Assembly: GCA_022605405.1 (NCBI GenBank) | Contig: JABYQQ010000014.1 | Location: forward strand, 1,240,001-1,304,000 | Direction of reading: 5' to 3' | DNA length: 64,000 nucleotides | Source: Earliella scabrosa | Taxonomy: Eukaryota; Basidiomycota; Agaricomycetes; Polyporales; Polyporaceae | Part shown: positions 17,707 through 29,126 of the stretch, one piece after another | Layout: each line of letters starts with the position of its first letter | How positions within the stretch are numbered: position 1 is the first letter of the stretch | The notes under the pieces: generated by a model | Seen by the model: the letters and a program-made list of their open reading frames with translations, nothing else | What the model was told of the DNA's origin: nothing | Database searches by the model: none | Program-made: the position numbers and the translations under genes

Positions 17707-20681
17707 TCAAAAGGCCTCTCCAGCCGCGACGTCCGCCGGCAGCCGGCCCTCGCGCGCAATGTGCCCGAGCTCGACCTTGACGCTCTCCCGCGCAAACGCC
17801 GTGCGGCGTGCAGCACTAACAGAGCGCATCGGCGCGCTCCCCACGCTCTTCACCCGCATCAGCTTCGCCTGCTGCGCCTGCCCGCGCCGTCCCACCGACG
17901 CCGAGCGCACCACGCCCACGTCCATATCCACATCCGCATCCGCCTCCGCACCCACAGCCACACCCACCTCGCCGTCCTCCGCAAAGTCATCGTCCTCGTC
18001 CTCGAGCGCCGTGCGGGGCACGTCCGCGGGCCCAGCGTGCACGTGGAGGTGCGAGCGCGCGACGCTCACGCCGGACTTGCGGGGGTAGCGCGGGGCAGAC
18101 TCGGGCGTCGGGAGCGCGTACGCGTCGTCGACGACCTGCTCGATCTCGACCCCGCTGATCCGCTCGTCCACAAGGCCCGCGGTGATCAGCGGCGCCGGCT
18201 TGCGCCTCACCGACGGCGTCCGCGCCACCGCCACCTCTCGCTCTGATTGGGGTTGCGGCATGGGCGGCTCGGATTCCACGACAAACTCGGTCCGGGGAAC
18301 CTCGTGCGAGAGCATGCTCCGGCGCGCCGGTGCCGCTGAGAACGGGCGCATCGGTGGGGGTGGGGGTGGGGGAACGGGCGCGGGGATCCCGGGGAACTGC
18401 AGCGCGAGCGCGTGCACCTCGGACGCGGTCGTGCTCGACGAGAGCCCGCGCTCGCGGCGGCTCACGTGCGACGGGACGCGCGAGCCGGGGCTCACCCAGC
18501 TCGTGATCGTCTCGTCCGGGGAGCCGATCGCGTGGAACGACGTCGGGCGGGGCGTCTCCCCGCCGTCGTCGTGCTCGTGGTAGGAGGAGATGGAGGAGGC
18601 CGTGGACGCGCGCCGTAGGTGCTTGGCGGACCCGACGCTGACGCGCTTGCCGAACGAGACGGCGCTGTCGCGTGCGCTGCGGACGGGGACGACACCGTTC
18701 CACGGCTGGGGCTCGGCGCCCTCGGGTGCGTTGTTGGGGCCCCCGACAGACTCGCGCTTTGAGGGGCGGCGAATAGGGAAGGCGGGAGCGCGCCCTCGGG
18801 CGTGTGTAGCGAGGTCCGGGTACGAGGTCGAGTTCGCGAGCGTGCGCGGTTGCCCGCCCTGTTCGAACACGTTAGGAAGCGAACGCGCGCGGACGTGGGG
18901 GTCGCGGAAGGGGTCCTCGACGAGGTCGAGGAACTCGAGGTTTGACAGGCGGCGGAGCTGGAGCACGGGCAGACGGTCCTTGCGGATGTGGACGGTGACC
19001 CGCTGGCGAGCCTGGTTGGGCGCGCGGGGGAGACGAGGACGAGGGCCGGCACCGGACACGTCGACCTCCTCCGCGTCGGACTGGACGTCCAGCAAGTCGT
19101 AGCTGCCGTCGACGCTGCTCTGCGCGGACGGCCACGAGTTCCGGTTGGTGGAGCCGAATGAGGAGGTGGAGTCGCGGACGCTCTTGCGGCTGAGCGAAGG
19201 CTTGCTGGCGAGCTGGAACGCGAGGTTTGTCGGCTTGCGCACGGCGAGGAGACCGGGGGTCGCGCGCTCCTCGTCGATGGGCGCAGGTTTGGCGAAGTCG
19301 CGGCGCATCCAGGAGGGATCGCCGAGCTTGATGACCGAGTTGCGCTTCTCGTCGAAGGGGTTCTGCTTCTCAAAGTCGTGGCCGCCGACGTGGCGGAAGG
19401 TGCTGAAGCGCGGGTTCTGGATCATCGCGCGGAGCATCGACTTGCGGCGCTTCTGGGCCTCGCCGGGGCTATAGAGCTGGAAGTCCTCGATGGTGTCGAC
19501 GCCCTTGACGATTCCGATGATCAGGCAGCCGTGGCCGAGCAAGCGGAGGAGACGACGCGTGAACGCAACGCCAAAGCCACCGTGAGCGAAGCCGATGACG
19601 GTCTCTATGGCGCCGAGCTTCAGACCAGCAACGATCCAGCCGAGGCCGCGGAACAGATGGGCCTCCATCTCCTTCTCGGCCTGAGTGGAGTCGATGGTGC
19701 GCTGGTGCGAGAGGGCCTTCATGAGACGATAGAAAGCAATGCAGAAGTTGCAGGCCTGGAAGGCGGTGTGGAGGACGAGTGTCACGCTGCCAAGGAACAT
19801 CTGCGCGGTGGCGTTCGAGAAGCCAACGCCCAAGACGGTTTGGTTATCGAACATAAGGAAGCTGCCTGTTTAGGGAGATGTCGTGTGAGGTCTGACAACG
19901 CTGTAGCAACGAGAGATTAGACTCACGGTAAGTGATGCCGACAAAGGACCCGGCCTCGTTCAAGATGAGAATGAGGGGAATGAACGCGAGGAGGACATAT
20001 TTTGTGATGTTCTGGAACCTGAGGGGCAGAGAGGGGACGAGTTCGGTGGCGGTGAGGAGGTAGAGAGCGAATGTGTAGAGGAAGAGGGGTATGACGGACG
20101 CGACGCCTGTGCGAGGGGTTGGTCTTCGAGTAGCATAGCTTGGAGGGAGATGACTCACCAATGAGAATGTCCAGCGACTTGAAAGTGTCTATGGAGGTCC
20201 CAATGTTTGGGATGGTGTGGGTGAGGACGTCGAGGACGGCAAGGATGAAGTAGACGATGACTTCCGCAGCGAGGAAGACATGTTTCCTGCGGAAGAAGGT
20301 ATGTTCAATATCGGGAACCGGAACGGATGGAGATGAGAGGTGGCCGTGCACGGGGAGGCTTGTATTCTCGCTTCATTCGAAGTGAAGGGGTAATGATTAT
20401 GGCATGCGTCATATTTGCTGTTCTCTCGAAGCTCCGAACGTATCCAGCCCATATCACTCTCCATCGACGCGCCTTCGTCCACACTGCTCCTGACGCAGAC
20501 ACGACCCCCGGATCGGCTTGAGAAAAGGAAGGACTTACTTATCAGATCCACGCTTGACCCACAGCAACACGCTCGCAAAGATGATTTCGACCCCAGGAGG
20601 AAGCAGAAGAATACCGGCCTCGAGCCTAGAGAGAGACTGACAACGCAGGATGGGTGCGACCGAGAGGCAGATGTCGCCCAT
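17707..20681 (-). CDS. Seven-helix membrane protein with long disordered tail
   Basis: Four exons (20681-20539, 20286-20159, 20106-19927, 19865-17707) give 869 residues with frames closing exactly. I count seven hydrophobic helices in the first 300 or so residues: GVEIIFASVLLWV, HVFLAAEVIVYFILAVLDVL, VASVIPLFLYTFALYLL, YVLLAFIPLILILNEAG, MFLGSVTLVLHTAFQA, GWIVAGLKLGAIETVIGF and RLLGHGCLIIGIVKG. The remaining 570 residues are Ser/Arg/Pro-rich and low in hydrophobics, including a run of Pro (VPPPPPPPMRPF). The arrangement resembles a GPCR or 7TM-type sensor with a cytoplasmic regulatory tail, but I recognise no named family. The start at 20681 (MGDICLSVAPIL) is the first ATG in frame; a nearby alternative is possible. 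Confidence 0.75.
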
Positions 20682-22184
20682 TTAACCGGAATGTCTGTCG
20701 CGAGTCCTATAGAAGAGCAAAGTGCATTTCAAGATTTACCGGACCAGCAGAAACCGACGGCGAGGCCAAGAAGAAAAGAACGGACGCAGACTTGCTGCGA
20801 GGAAAGGAGGCGACGCCTGCACCGAGGGAGAAGGGAAGGAGCGAGCGATGGACGGGAGCGCAAGAGCGGGAGGACACCGGCCGCGGCTGATAGCACACGG
20901 AGGCTGCACACCGACCGGGGCCTCTCCGGGCTCCCAGTCCTGGCTCGGCCTGCCTGATCCAGAACAGACGGTAACACGACGATGGCAACAGCCCCCGCCC
21001 TCTCCCCGTCGTCGTGGAGATCGCAGCGCTTGCCTTTCCAGGCCACTCCCTCCGCCCGTTCTGCATCTTCATCTTCCAATTGTCCTCCTCTGCACAATCG
21101 CTGTGCATGCTTCAGCTCTCCTCGAGTCTGCATTCGGCGTCAACGCGGTCCATGCGGCGCTGCCTGGTGCTGCTCACAAGCGACAGAATCTGATCCCGTC
21201 AAGCTCGCGAGAGCACACGCCGCACAGATCAACACCTGCGAACATGTCCGTCTGTCTGAGCGACGACGTTCGTCCATGTCGTATGGCTATCCCAGATCCG
21301 CCCTATCATCCCCTTCCGTCTCGAACGTGATGCGCAAGCTCGAGACGGGTCTGCCATCGACAACGCAGCTCCGACCGCTGACGGACGCAGAAACGCACCA
21401 TAATCTCAAGTTCACAACCTCTCCATTGCGTTCCCACAGTGCTCTGGGCCTCCTGAAGATAACATGATGGGAAGATCAGGATCCTGGAGGAGGAGCAGTT
21501 GCAAACTTGCAATCAACATCGTTACTCAATTGAGTTCGAAACATGCGCCCGCGGGGTTTCGGAGATTGCGTGGTGAGCCAACTCCGATTGATACCGCCAC
21601 ACATGCACGGTCTGAACTGCTCTTGATTCTATATCGATATGCCGTATTTTTGAAGAGTGATTGAGAGAGATCAAAACCTATATTCGTGTAGTACTATAAT
21701 GTAATCTCGTGCAACTCACTGAGAACACATCAGTAACTGTAAGTACAGTGATGGCTCCGTCGGCGCTTCGCTTACTAAAAGGAGAACTTCGGTCTATGTC
21801 GATCTTAGTTTGGACAGTCACTACGTGCACCTGCAGATACCTTTCAGACACTCTGTTCCTCGTATCTTGCAACTGACATTTCTGGTAGAAACCCTGCGAG
21901 CCGGCACCATGCGCAACACTTTCTTCGAGTTCGGAGTCCTCGTTTGCAACGCCTCTCGATGGATGCGGCAGATCACACATTTCTTCGCTTGTATCTATAG
22001 TCCTCATGGTTCGAGTACCACGATTGATCTGCTGACGCAGTCGCGCGCACATCCCACCGCAGGCGTCCCGACCCATGGTGTACACGCGTTCGCTTGTTGA
22101 TCTCCCGAAGCGCTACATAAGCACCTTGAAGGGACCGCGCTGACAGGTGTCCAGGCTACTGTCACAGGCTACAATCCTCCTCCC
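20682..22184. other. Intergenic region, no gene supported
   Basis: This is the shared upstream region of the divergent seven-helix and 22.2 kb genes. Long frames at 20722-21467 are present in several phases at once and look compositional (Ser/Arg/Pro from GC-rich DNA). No repeat or RNA gene was seen. Confidence 0.35.
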
Positions 22185-23144
22185 ATGTCGTCGCGTGCCA
22201 TGGCCAGACAACGCAGTCTCAGCTCGAATGACCCATCTCCCGAGGCCATTGAGGCAATGGCAACACGCCTCGCAAGCTACATGAACACGATTGCCGAGGA
22301 CAGCGAGTACGCGGCCAAAGATCGTGGTGCCTATGACTCCGCCGTCGCGGCAATGGGTTCCTCCGATTCGCGGCTGGCAAGCCCTCAGGGGACCCTCTCC
22401 CCGTACTCCCTGCTTCGACAGGGAGACGATGTTGACGAGTATCTGGCCACGGCCGATGCTGAGATTGAGAGAATCAGCAAGATGCCCATCCTGACTATGA
22501 AGGAGTATGTTCCATCCCTCTGCATCCCCGGACTCGATTAGGCTGACTTATTGTTGCAGCCGTGTTGAGCGCATGAAGTATGCATTTTCTGCTCAACTTG
22601 TATACGACGAGTTCAAGGTTCGTCAAGCCTACTCCCTGGAGACGTACAGGACATTCTCTGCGCGTGTAGACACGCTGTGAGTCCATCTCAAAACTTGTTA
22701 CGTATCGAAATCTGATCGCTTCTGCTAATATGTACTAATAGTCATCACCAATGGATTCAAGGCTTCCTTTCGGCCCAGGGCATCACTCCGACGATACCCC
22801 TAACAAGCGCATCTTGGTCCGACGCTGGCGCTGACACTCTGCCTCCGATTCATGATCTCTCGTTGTCGGCGACCACGCCCGGGTCTGAGCCCCTCGACTC
22901 TGCTACCATAGACGAACTGCTCAGCGACCCCGACCGGCTCTTCAAGTCTGAGTACATATGCACCGCCGATAGCGAACTTTGCGGCCCCTCAGTGGTGTGG
23001 AAGCTCGCGTCGTTCACAAGGACGCGGTCTAGCATCTCGTTTGCCATCGAGTTTGGCAATGCATCCGGCGAGTTGGTTACGTTGGATGTAAATGCCATGC
23101 GTTTGCTGTTGGAGACGAGTCACCGGATTGCTCAGGCTGTATGA
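22185..23144 (+). CDS. Uncharacterised 279-residue protein
   Basis: Three exons (22185-22504, 22560-22676, 22742-23144) join in phase to a complete frame of 279 residues. The first exon gives MSSRAMARQRSLSSNDPSPE, then a helical stretch (AIEAMATRLASYMNTIAEDS). The second begins RVERMKYAFSAQLVYDEFKV. The third has an acidic, Ser/Thr-rich middle and an ordered end (VVWKLASFTRTRSSISFAIE, then VTLDVNAMRLLLETSHRIAQ). No signal peptide or membrane helix was seen. I recognise no family. The branch-like TACTAAT before the acceptor at 22741 supports the second intron. Confidence 0.75.
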
Positions 23145-23399
23145 ATGCAGTCCACGCCAGTGTTGACAATGCCAACACTTTTTCCATGTCCTACTTGCTC
23201 CTATCCTCTACTAGAATAGATGGCTTAGCACAAACAAGGAGCAACCGTGTGTTGTGTAGCTGTGACTTGCGGAGACGAGAGTCAAGGTCAACTGTGCGCC
23301 GCGGCGGTGCGGCCCGGCTGTGACGCGCACCCGTGACGTCACAATGTCACCGCTCATAACGCTGCCGCCCACCAGCGTGCCCCACAAGCGCCGGTCTCG

Positions 23400-25182
23400 A
23401 TGCCTCTCGACTTGCAGAACCACCGCGCACAACTCGTCCTCACCGCCCTCGGCGCGTCCGTCCTCACCGCGAGCGCGATCACCGCATACCAGCAGTATGC
23501 CAGACAGCAAAAGCGCCGCGACCTGCGCGAGGACGTCCTGCGCTCGCTAGCGGACGGCTCGAAGGGGAAGGGAAAGCAACGGGATGCGGACGAGGATGAG
23601 ATCCACATCGGCGGCCCCGGGCAGCAGACGGAGGGCGTGCCTCTGGCGTACGACGAGGAGCTCGTGCGCGAGCAGCTCGCGCGGAACTATGCGTTCTTTG
23701 GCGAAGAGGGCATGGAGCGGATCCGGAGGAGCTCTGTCGTCGTCGTCGGCTGTGGGGGAGTGGGGAGCTGGGCGGCCGTGATGCTGGCGCGTTCGTGAGT
23801 GGTCCTAGAACTAGCTGCACTGGCTCTCGCAGCTTACGCCGTTCGCTGCAGGGGCGTCGCGAAGATCCGTTTGGTCGACTTTGACCAGGTCACCTTGTCG
23901 TCCCTCAATAGACACGCGACAGCCACGTTGTCGGACGTTGGCACGCCGAAGGTGAAGTGCATCGAGCGCACGCTCAAGCAGATCTCCCGCGTCGTAGAAG
24001 TAGACGCACGTATCGACATCTGGCGGAAGGAGTCGGGCGGTGACCTGCTCGAGGGCGCGGACTGGGTGATTGGTGTGTTTTGCGTCGTTTCCTCTGTCTG
24101 CGCGCAACGTCCTCACTGACGTCATTCCGTTCAGATGCGATTGACAACATCACGACCAAGGTCGACTTGCTCAAGTATTGTCATGAGCACAACATCAAGG
24201 TGTGTTGCGTATCAATTCCATCTGTACTTGGATCATCAATTGAAAATGCTTCCTGTCAGGTCTTCTCCTCCATGGGTTCAGGCGCGAAGTGCGACCCGAC
24301 TCGCATACAGATCAGCGACATTTCGTACACCATGTACGATCCTCTCGCACGTTCCGTTCGGCGGCGTCTCCGCCTTGAAGGTGTACCGTCTGGAATTCCC
24401 GTAGTGTACTCTACGGAAGTTCCAGGCGAGGTCAAGCTGCTGCCGCTCCCGGAAGAGGAGTTCCAGAAGGGCAACGTGAAAGAGCTCGGCGTGTTCGACG
24501 ACTTCCGTGTCCGCATCTTGCCAGTTCTAGGTGAGTGGGCACTCTCCATGCGCATGTGTGCAATTGCACCCATGCTGATTAGCGGCGTGAACTGCAGGTC
24601 CACTTCCAGCCATATTCGGACTGAACATCGCAACATACATCCTCTGCGATCTCTCCGGCAAGCCCATCCACAACCCGCTCCCCATCAAGGGCCGCAAGAA
24701 ATTCAACGAGCGCCTCCTACGCGACCTCCAAAAGCGCGAAGAGAAGTTGGTTGGACACCAGATCAAGTGCGTGTCTCCGCTCTCCCCTCCATGACCCCGT
24801 CGTGCCCCCCACGCCCCGTCTCCCCGTCGTCCTATCAGTTTCAGTCCCATCATACTGATCCCTCCGTGCTTTCCGTGACATGTTTAGCAAACTGCCGTTG
24901 GACGACGACGACGCCGGGATGCTCTTCGACGACATCCACCGCGGGCGCTCCGTGCGCCCACCACACCCCGTTCCCGAACGCCCCGCGCTCGTGCGCTGGG
25001 ACCCCGACGCGCCGCTGTCGCTGGAGAACTGCGTCGCGTTCGAGTTCGCGGACGCTGAGCGGCACCTCAAGGAGTGCCTGCTGGAGAGGAAGCGACCGGA
25101 GGACGTGTGGGGCGCGAACGTCGTGGATGTTGTGCGGCGGAGGCAGGAGGAGGCGCGGAAAGTCGTCCAGTGGGTGATGTAG
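23400..25182 (+). CDS. TCD1: tRNA threonylcarbamoyladenosine dehydratase (Tcd1/Tcd2 type, E1-like)
   Basis: Six exons (23400-23794, 23852-24072, 24135-24199, 24260-24530, 24598-24766, 24888-25182) give 471 residues. A single N-terminal hydrophobic stretch (AQLVLTALGASVLTASAITA) suits a mitochondrial outer-membrane anchor, as in yeast Tcd1/Tcd2. The ThiF/E1 core follows: RIRRSSVVVVGCGGVGSWAA (ATP-binding loop), KIRLVDFDQVTLSSLNRHA, DWVIDAIDNITTKVDLLKYC and the KVFSSMGSGAKCDPTRIQIS block. The family uses ATP to close the t6A side chain at tRNA position 37 to cyclic t6A. Basidiomycetes usually have few copies, so assignment to Tcd1 rather than Tcd2 is nominal. A disordered C-terminal region carries acidic and Arg-rich segments. 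Confidence 0.93.
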
Positions 25183-25651
25183 ACAAGGACGGGGGCGCTG
25201 GTAACGCCGTCATCTTAGAGAATGGGGACCTGCTACTCTGCTTCGCTGACTCTGTTGCCACGGGCGCGGTGCGTAAGATGCAGACGTGAGTACGTGGTCA
25301 CGGCTCGCTACCGGCGTTCTGTCCTATGTCCTCATGGTAGGCCGGTATGTCGGAACTTTCCCACGGGTATCTGGAGGAAAGGCCATTAAGCGCCCAACTT
25401 TCGCCTCCTCCTGACATTGCTACGCTCCATCTCCTGGCAAGTAGGTCGTATAGTGCAGTCATACAGTATCATACTACAGTTTTATGGTGCAACTAAGTGT
25501 CGTGATATTCTCGATAGGGAGATAGCAAGTGCATCCGGATGCAAAAGGCCATCGGGATGCATCCCGATAGACGCTCAAAAGTTCCGACATTAAGGCAACG
25601 ACTCCGAGTCCCTATAGCGGCGCGACAGAGCACGAGTGCGCGGTCATCGTA
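25183..25651. other. Short intergenic region with two adjacent palindromes
   Basis: About 470 bp between convergent genes. The notable feature is the palindrome pair at 25531-25568, listed separately. No gene was seen. Confidence 0.4.
25531..25568. repeat. Two adjacent perfect palindromes
   Basis: GCATCCGGATGC (12 bp) is followed eight bases later by ATCGGGATGCATCCCGAT (18 bp). Both are perfect and both contain GGATGC/GCATCC. They could be a paired protein-binding site or a hairpin at a 3' end. Confidence 0.6.
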
Positions 25652-27616
25652 TCAACGAGTCAGCTCAAGAGCGCGAAGGCACAAAAGAGGAGACGTGGCA
25701 ACGCACCACTCCAAACTATAATCAAGCACAGCCTGAACCGACTCCTCCACGTCCGCATCCATGTCCGGGCGGCGCGGCCGCAAGAAGCGGACACGCGCCC
25801 AGTAGCTGCTGTTTTGGCTATGGACGAGCATCTCCAGAACGGGGACAGCCGCCGGGCGAGCAGCACGTAGGACGGAAAGTACCTGTTTCGCCGCACGGCG
25901 GTACAGCGCCATCCAGTGCTCAAACTCGCAGCTGCTCCAGCAGAGCGGCCCCGTCGTCTCCGGGAAGTCGAGGTTGAGGCGCACACGTTCGAGCGTCTGG
26001 TATTTGGCGAGGTGCTGCGCGATCTGCAGCTGTAGCGCAGCGGGGATGAGAGGTCGTTCGTCGTACATGGGCAGCAGAAGAGGTAGTCACTGTCAGTGGC
26101 CACCTTCCCAGAAGAAGGTGAAGAGACGAGCGACTCACGTGCGGGACAGCATCATCCGTGTGTGGGCGGTACCGGTGCAGTTCGATCGACCGCAAGTTGG
26201 GGTAGCTCACGGACACGTAGTCCAAAAGGTTCCCCTCGTCCGCGTCGGCCCGATAAACCAGCTCGAGGCTCTCCAGCTGCCACGATTCCAAGCGTCGTAG
26301 GATGGCGAGACACTCGGACGACGACAGGATGGGCGCAACCCAGGCATGCGTTTCTGCCGGACAGTGGATGTGGAAGTAGTGTCGCGGCCAGTCCCGGAGG
26401 GAGAGATGGATGAGGGTTGGAGCGAGGATGGAGAAGATCGCGTCCTCTGGGTCGGGGTAGGAGACTGTCAAGGACCTGAGCTCGGGACATTTGAGCCTTG
26501 GCGTTGAGAGCATCCGTCCCAGGATGGGCGCGCGGGCACAGTCTGGGAGCTGCGCAACGTCAACACGCAGCTGGCGCAACGCGGGCATGCGGGACATCAG
26601 GTCGGAGAGAAGAGCAGGAAGGAGGGTTACTTGACTAGGAGAGGTGTATCGCCCGTATAGGGACAGTTCTCTCAAACGAGGCCAGTTTAGTTGGGCCATG
26701 CGGTCTATAGGAGCCGTTTCAAATGGCAGAACGAGGCATTTGGCTGATTGCGACATGTGAGAGACCAGCGTGTCCAAACAAGATGCCTCCAGAGCGTAGG
26801 CCGCTGTAAGGTCAATCGCACGGAAGCGGTTCAGAGTGCTCATGAGTTCTCGCCACACCGGGGGAGTATACGAGAGCTTGGATAGATGGAGAGCATGGGT
26901 GGAGGAGAACGCATCCTCTGGGAATGGGTCGACAGAGGTCCAATGGGACTCTCGTTCGAATGATAGGGAAGTCACACCAGGGTGACTGAGGCAGATTTTG
27001 ATGATTCCCCAAGGAACTCCTCTCGGAATGTCCATGAATCTAATCGAGGACAGGTTCGGCAGGAGGTGAAGTTCTGATCCAAACGTGCCATCTTGGAGGA
27101 ATACATCGTGATCCCCGAAATACGAGATTCGCCTGGGACAACATTAGGCATCATAGGAATCGCTAGTTTCGCTGGAAACACTTACTGCACATATGGGCGA
27201 ATGGATGTAGGCGGCGGTCCTCGCGCCTCTCTCAAAGAGTCGGGAAGATTACAGGAGTAGAAGAGCACTGGAAGGCAGGCAGTACGAACTCGGTGCGACA
27301 CGCAAGAAAGTACGCGCAAGGCGGAGAATGATTTAGCAACTTCGACAACGATGAGATGTAAGACATCATCGTCCACATTCTCGAGACTGCATGAACGCGA
27401 TGAGAGACCCAGTGCACCATGAAGGAATGTGGACGTACCCCAGTTGAGGCATACAGGTTCTTGGGGCAAGATAGGGAGGAGTCTACCCAGACGATGGTTG
27501 ATGATAAGCGTTGCATAGACCTTCCCAGATGAATGCCCGACAACTCCGACAACACGACTCCGCGAGTTGCGCATACCCGAGACTTCCACTGGCACATGAT
27601 CTAAGTACTTCACCAA
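25652..27616 (-). CDS. F-box/LRR-like protein with doubtful 3' exon
   Basis: An N-terminal F-box-like segment (LENVDDDVLHLIVVEVAKSF, then LRVLSCVSHRVRTACLPVLF) sits near 27390-27270. A 27186-27130 intron joins PYVQ to RISYFGDHDVFLQDG. Long LRR-like sequence follows (LPNLSSIRFMDIPRG, LRELSLYGRYTSPSQ, MPALRQLRVDVAQLP, CPELRSLTVSYPDPE) to donor 26139. F-box proteins recruit targets to SCF ubiquitin ligases, and many mushroom genomes carry hundreds. The last exon (YQTLERVRLNLDFPE, ending 25652) is clearly protein-like. However, the nearest acceptor (26090) puts TGA directly in frame. Using the further acceptor at 26030 (CGCTACAG) restores the frame. The start is uncertain: ATG 27616 is the first in frame, but the F-box homology begins later. 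Confidence 0.65.
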
Positions 27617-27756
27617 AGATGAACTGACAGCCTCATTTGAGGGCCGCTCAAGTGGACGAATGTGAGGCGGTCAAGGAGAGAGGTATATCGCAAATCCAAA
27701 GAATAAACAATCGCAAGTATGATACATAGTCCAGATCAATTCTGTCGCGCGAACAG

Positions 27757-29126
27757 TCAGCCGATGCCCTTGACTGCGCGTACGACACTCCGACGTACCT
27801 CTGGTATCCGGAAAATGGTGATCTCCTGCGTTGTTCGACGAGAGGATAAGGATGCATAACCGAAACTGAATCAGAGGTGAGAGGATCCGCACCTGCTGCT
27901 TGAAGTACCTCCGGTTCTCCTCGTCGATGAGGACGAGGTTGAGGTAATATCGCGTGCTGAACTTCTTGTTCACGTCTCGAAATGTGGGCGTAAGATCGAA
28001 GCCACCGAGGAATAGGCGTATCGGGATGGTCTCGCCTGCGTACAGTCAGCACGATGTTGCATAGCGCAGGGGCCAGCATTGGAAGCAGGGAGCAGCGTAG
28101 GGCATAGACGGATTTGTAGGTGCTGGTAAACGATGACTCACCTCGTACGGGCGCACCGTCCATGATCTCAAACTTCGTGATAGTCTCGCTCTCGTTGTAC
28201 TGGTTCGGGGGCGACCCAGTTGTCTCTCGGCGGATGATGGACAGCTCCATGTGCTTGATCTTGATGCGTACGAGCAGGAAATAGATCTTGCCGACAATGA
28301 CGTCCTTCAAATGGTACCTGTGTCGACAGGTTGAGCAGGTGATTGACGGACGGAGTCCTTGGCTGAGGGAAGGATACGCAGGATAGCGACACGCACTTGG
28401 ACTTGTTGTACTCAAACTCTATGTGCAGGCAGTCTTCAATTCCAACCTCCATCTTAATCGAGTTGTTGCTCTCCGGCGGCATGCGGAATGAGTGTACCCA
28501 TAAGTCCTTCTCCTTCGTCACGTCCGCTATCCTTCTTGATATAGTCACCTTCATGTAGTACCTTCATGTCAGGGGAGTAGCGACAGTAAGTCGAGCTAGC
28601 AAAGAGCGACGCGTTAGGGGCGCGTACCTCAGCTTGACGTTGATGCCCTGGTAGCTCTCGAACTGCTTCTCCACGTTCTTGAATAGAAAGTCAAACGTCT
28701 GTGCTTGCCTCATTTCTCCTGGTGCAGCCAGCTCTTGCGACAATGACAGAAACTCGTGATGGTGACCACGGTCGTAGAAGAGTTCTAGTCGCCAGGGTCA
28801 TTTTGAACGTAGTCCCGGGCGTATGAGAGCGCGTACGCACCTATGCTGCCCACAAATTCCACCTTGATACCCTCGTGCGCCAGCTTCTTGCCATCTCGTA
28901 CGCGTATAGTGACCTACGCGTCGTGAGATACGCATGCGAGTATACAAGCGCGGACATCGCGCGTACACTTGGAACATACCTGGCCTGCCACGGACTCGCC
29001 GTCATAGTACACTGGACATGAGACCATCTTCTCCTTGTCCGCCTTGATTTCCACCTTCTTCCTGTCGTCCTCTCCCTCCAGTCGGATGTCCACGTCGACC
29101 GGGGACGCGAAGAAGTATGCCGCCAT
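27757..29126 (-). CDS. VPS26: Retromer subunit VPS26
   Basis: Seven exons (29126-28980, 28913-28841, 28784-28628, 28561-28397, 28317-28142, 28035-27893, 27825-27757) give 309 residues, the usual length. Recognisable blocks in order: FFASPVDVDIRLEGEDDR, YYDGESVAGQVTIRVRDGKK, HEGIKVEFVGSIELFYDRG, HHHEFLSLSQELAAPGEMR, TFDFLFKNVEKQFESYQGIN, LRYYMKVTISRRIADVTKE, DCLHIEFEYNKSKYHLKDVI, VGKIYFLLVRIKIKHMELSI, IPIRLFLGGFDLTPTFRDVN, and the end YFKQQEITIFRIPEVRR. VPS26 has an arrestin fold and binds VPS35 in the retromer, which recycles receptors from endosome to Golgi and is essential to trafficking. All parts are intact. Confidence 0.97.

Noticed and set aside
17987..19373. Long alternative frames opposite or overlapping the seven-helix gene's tail
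   Set aside because: They are Arg/Ser/Pro shadows of a GC-rich true frame whose exons close exactly.
20722..21467. Several overlapping frames of 130-200 codons
   Set aside because: Open in many phases at once, purely compositional, with no conserved-looking segment.
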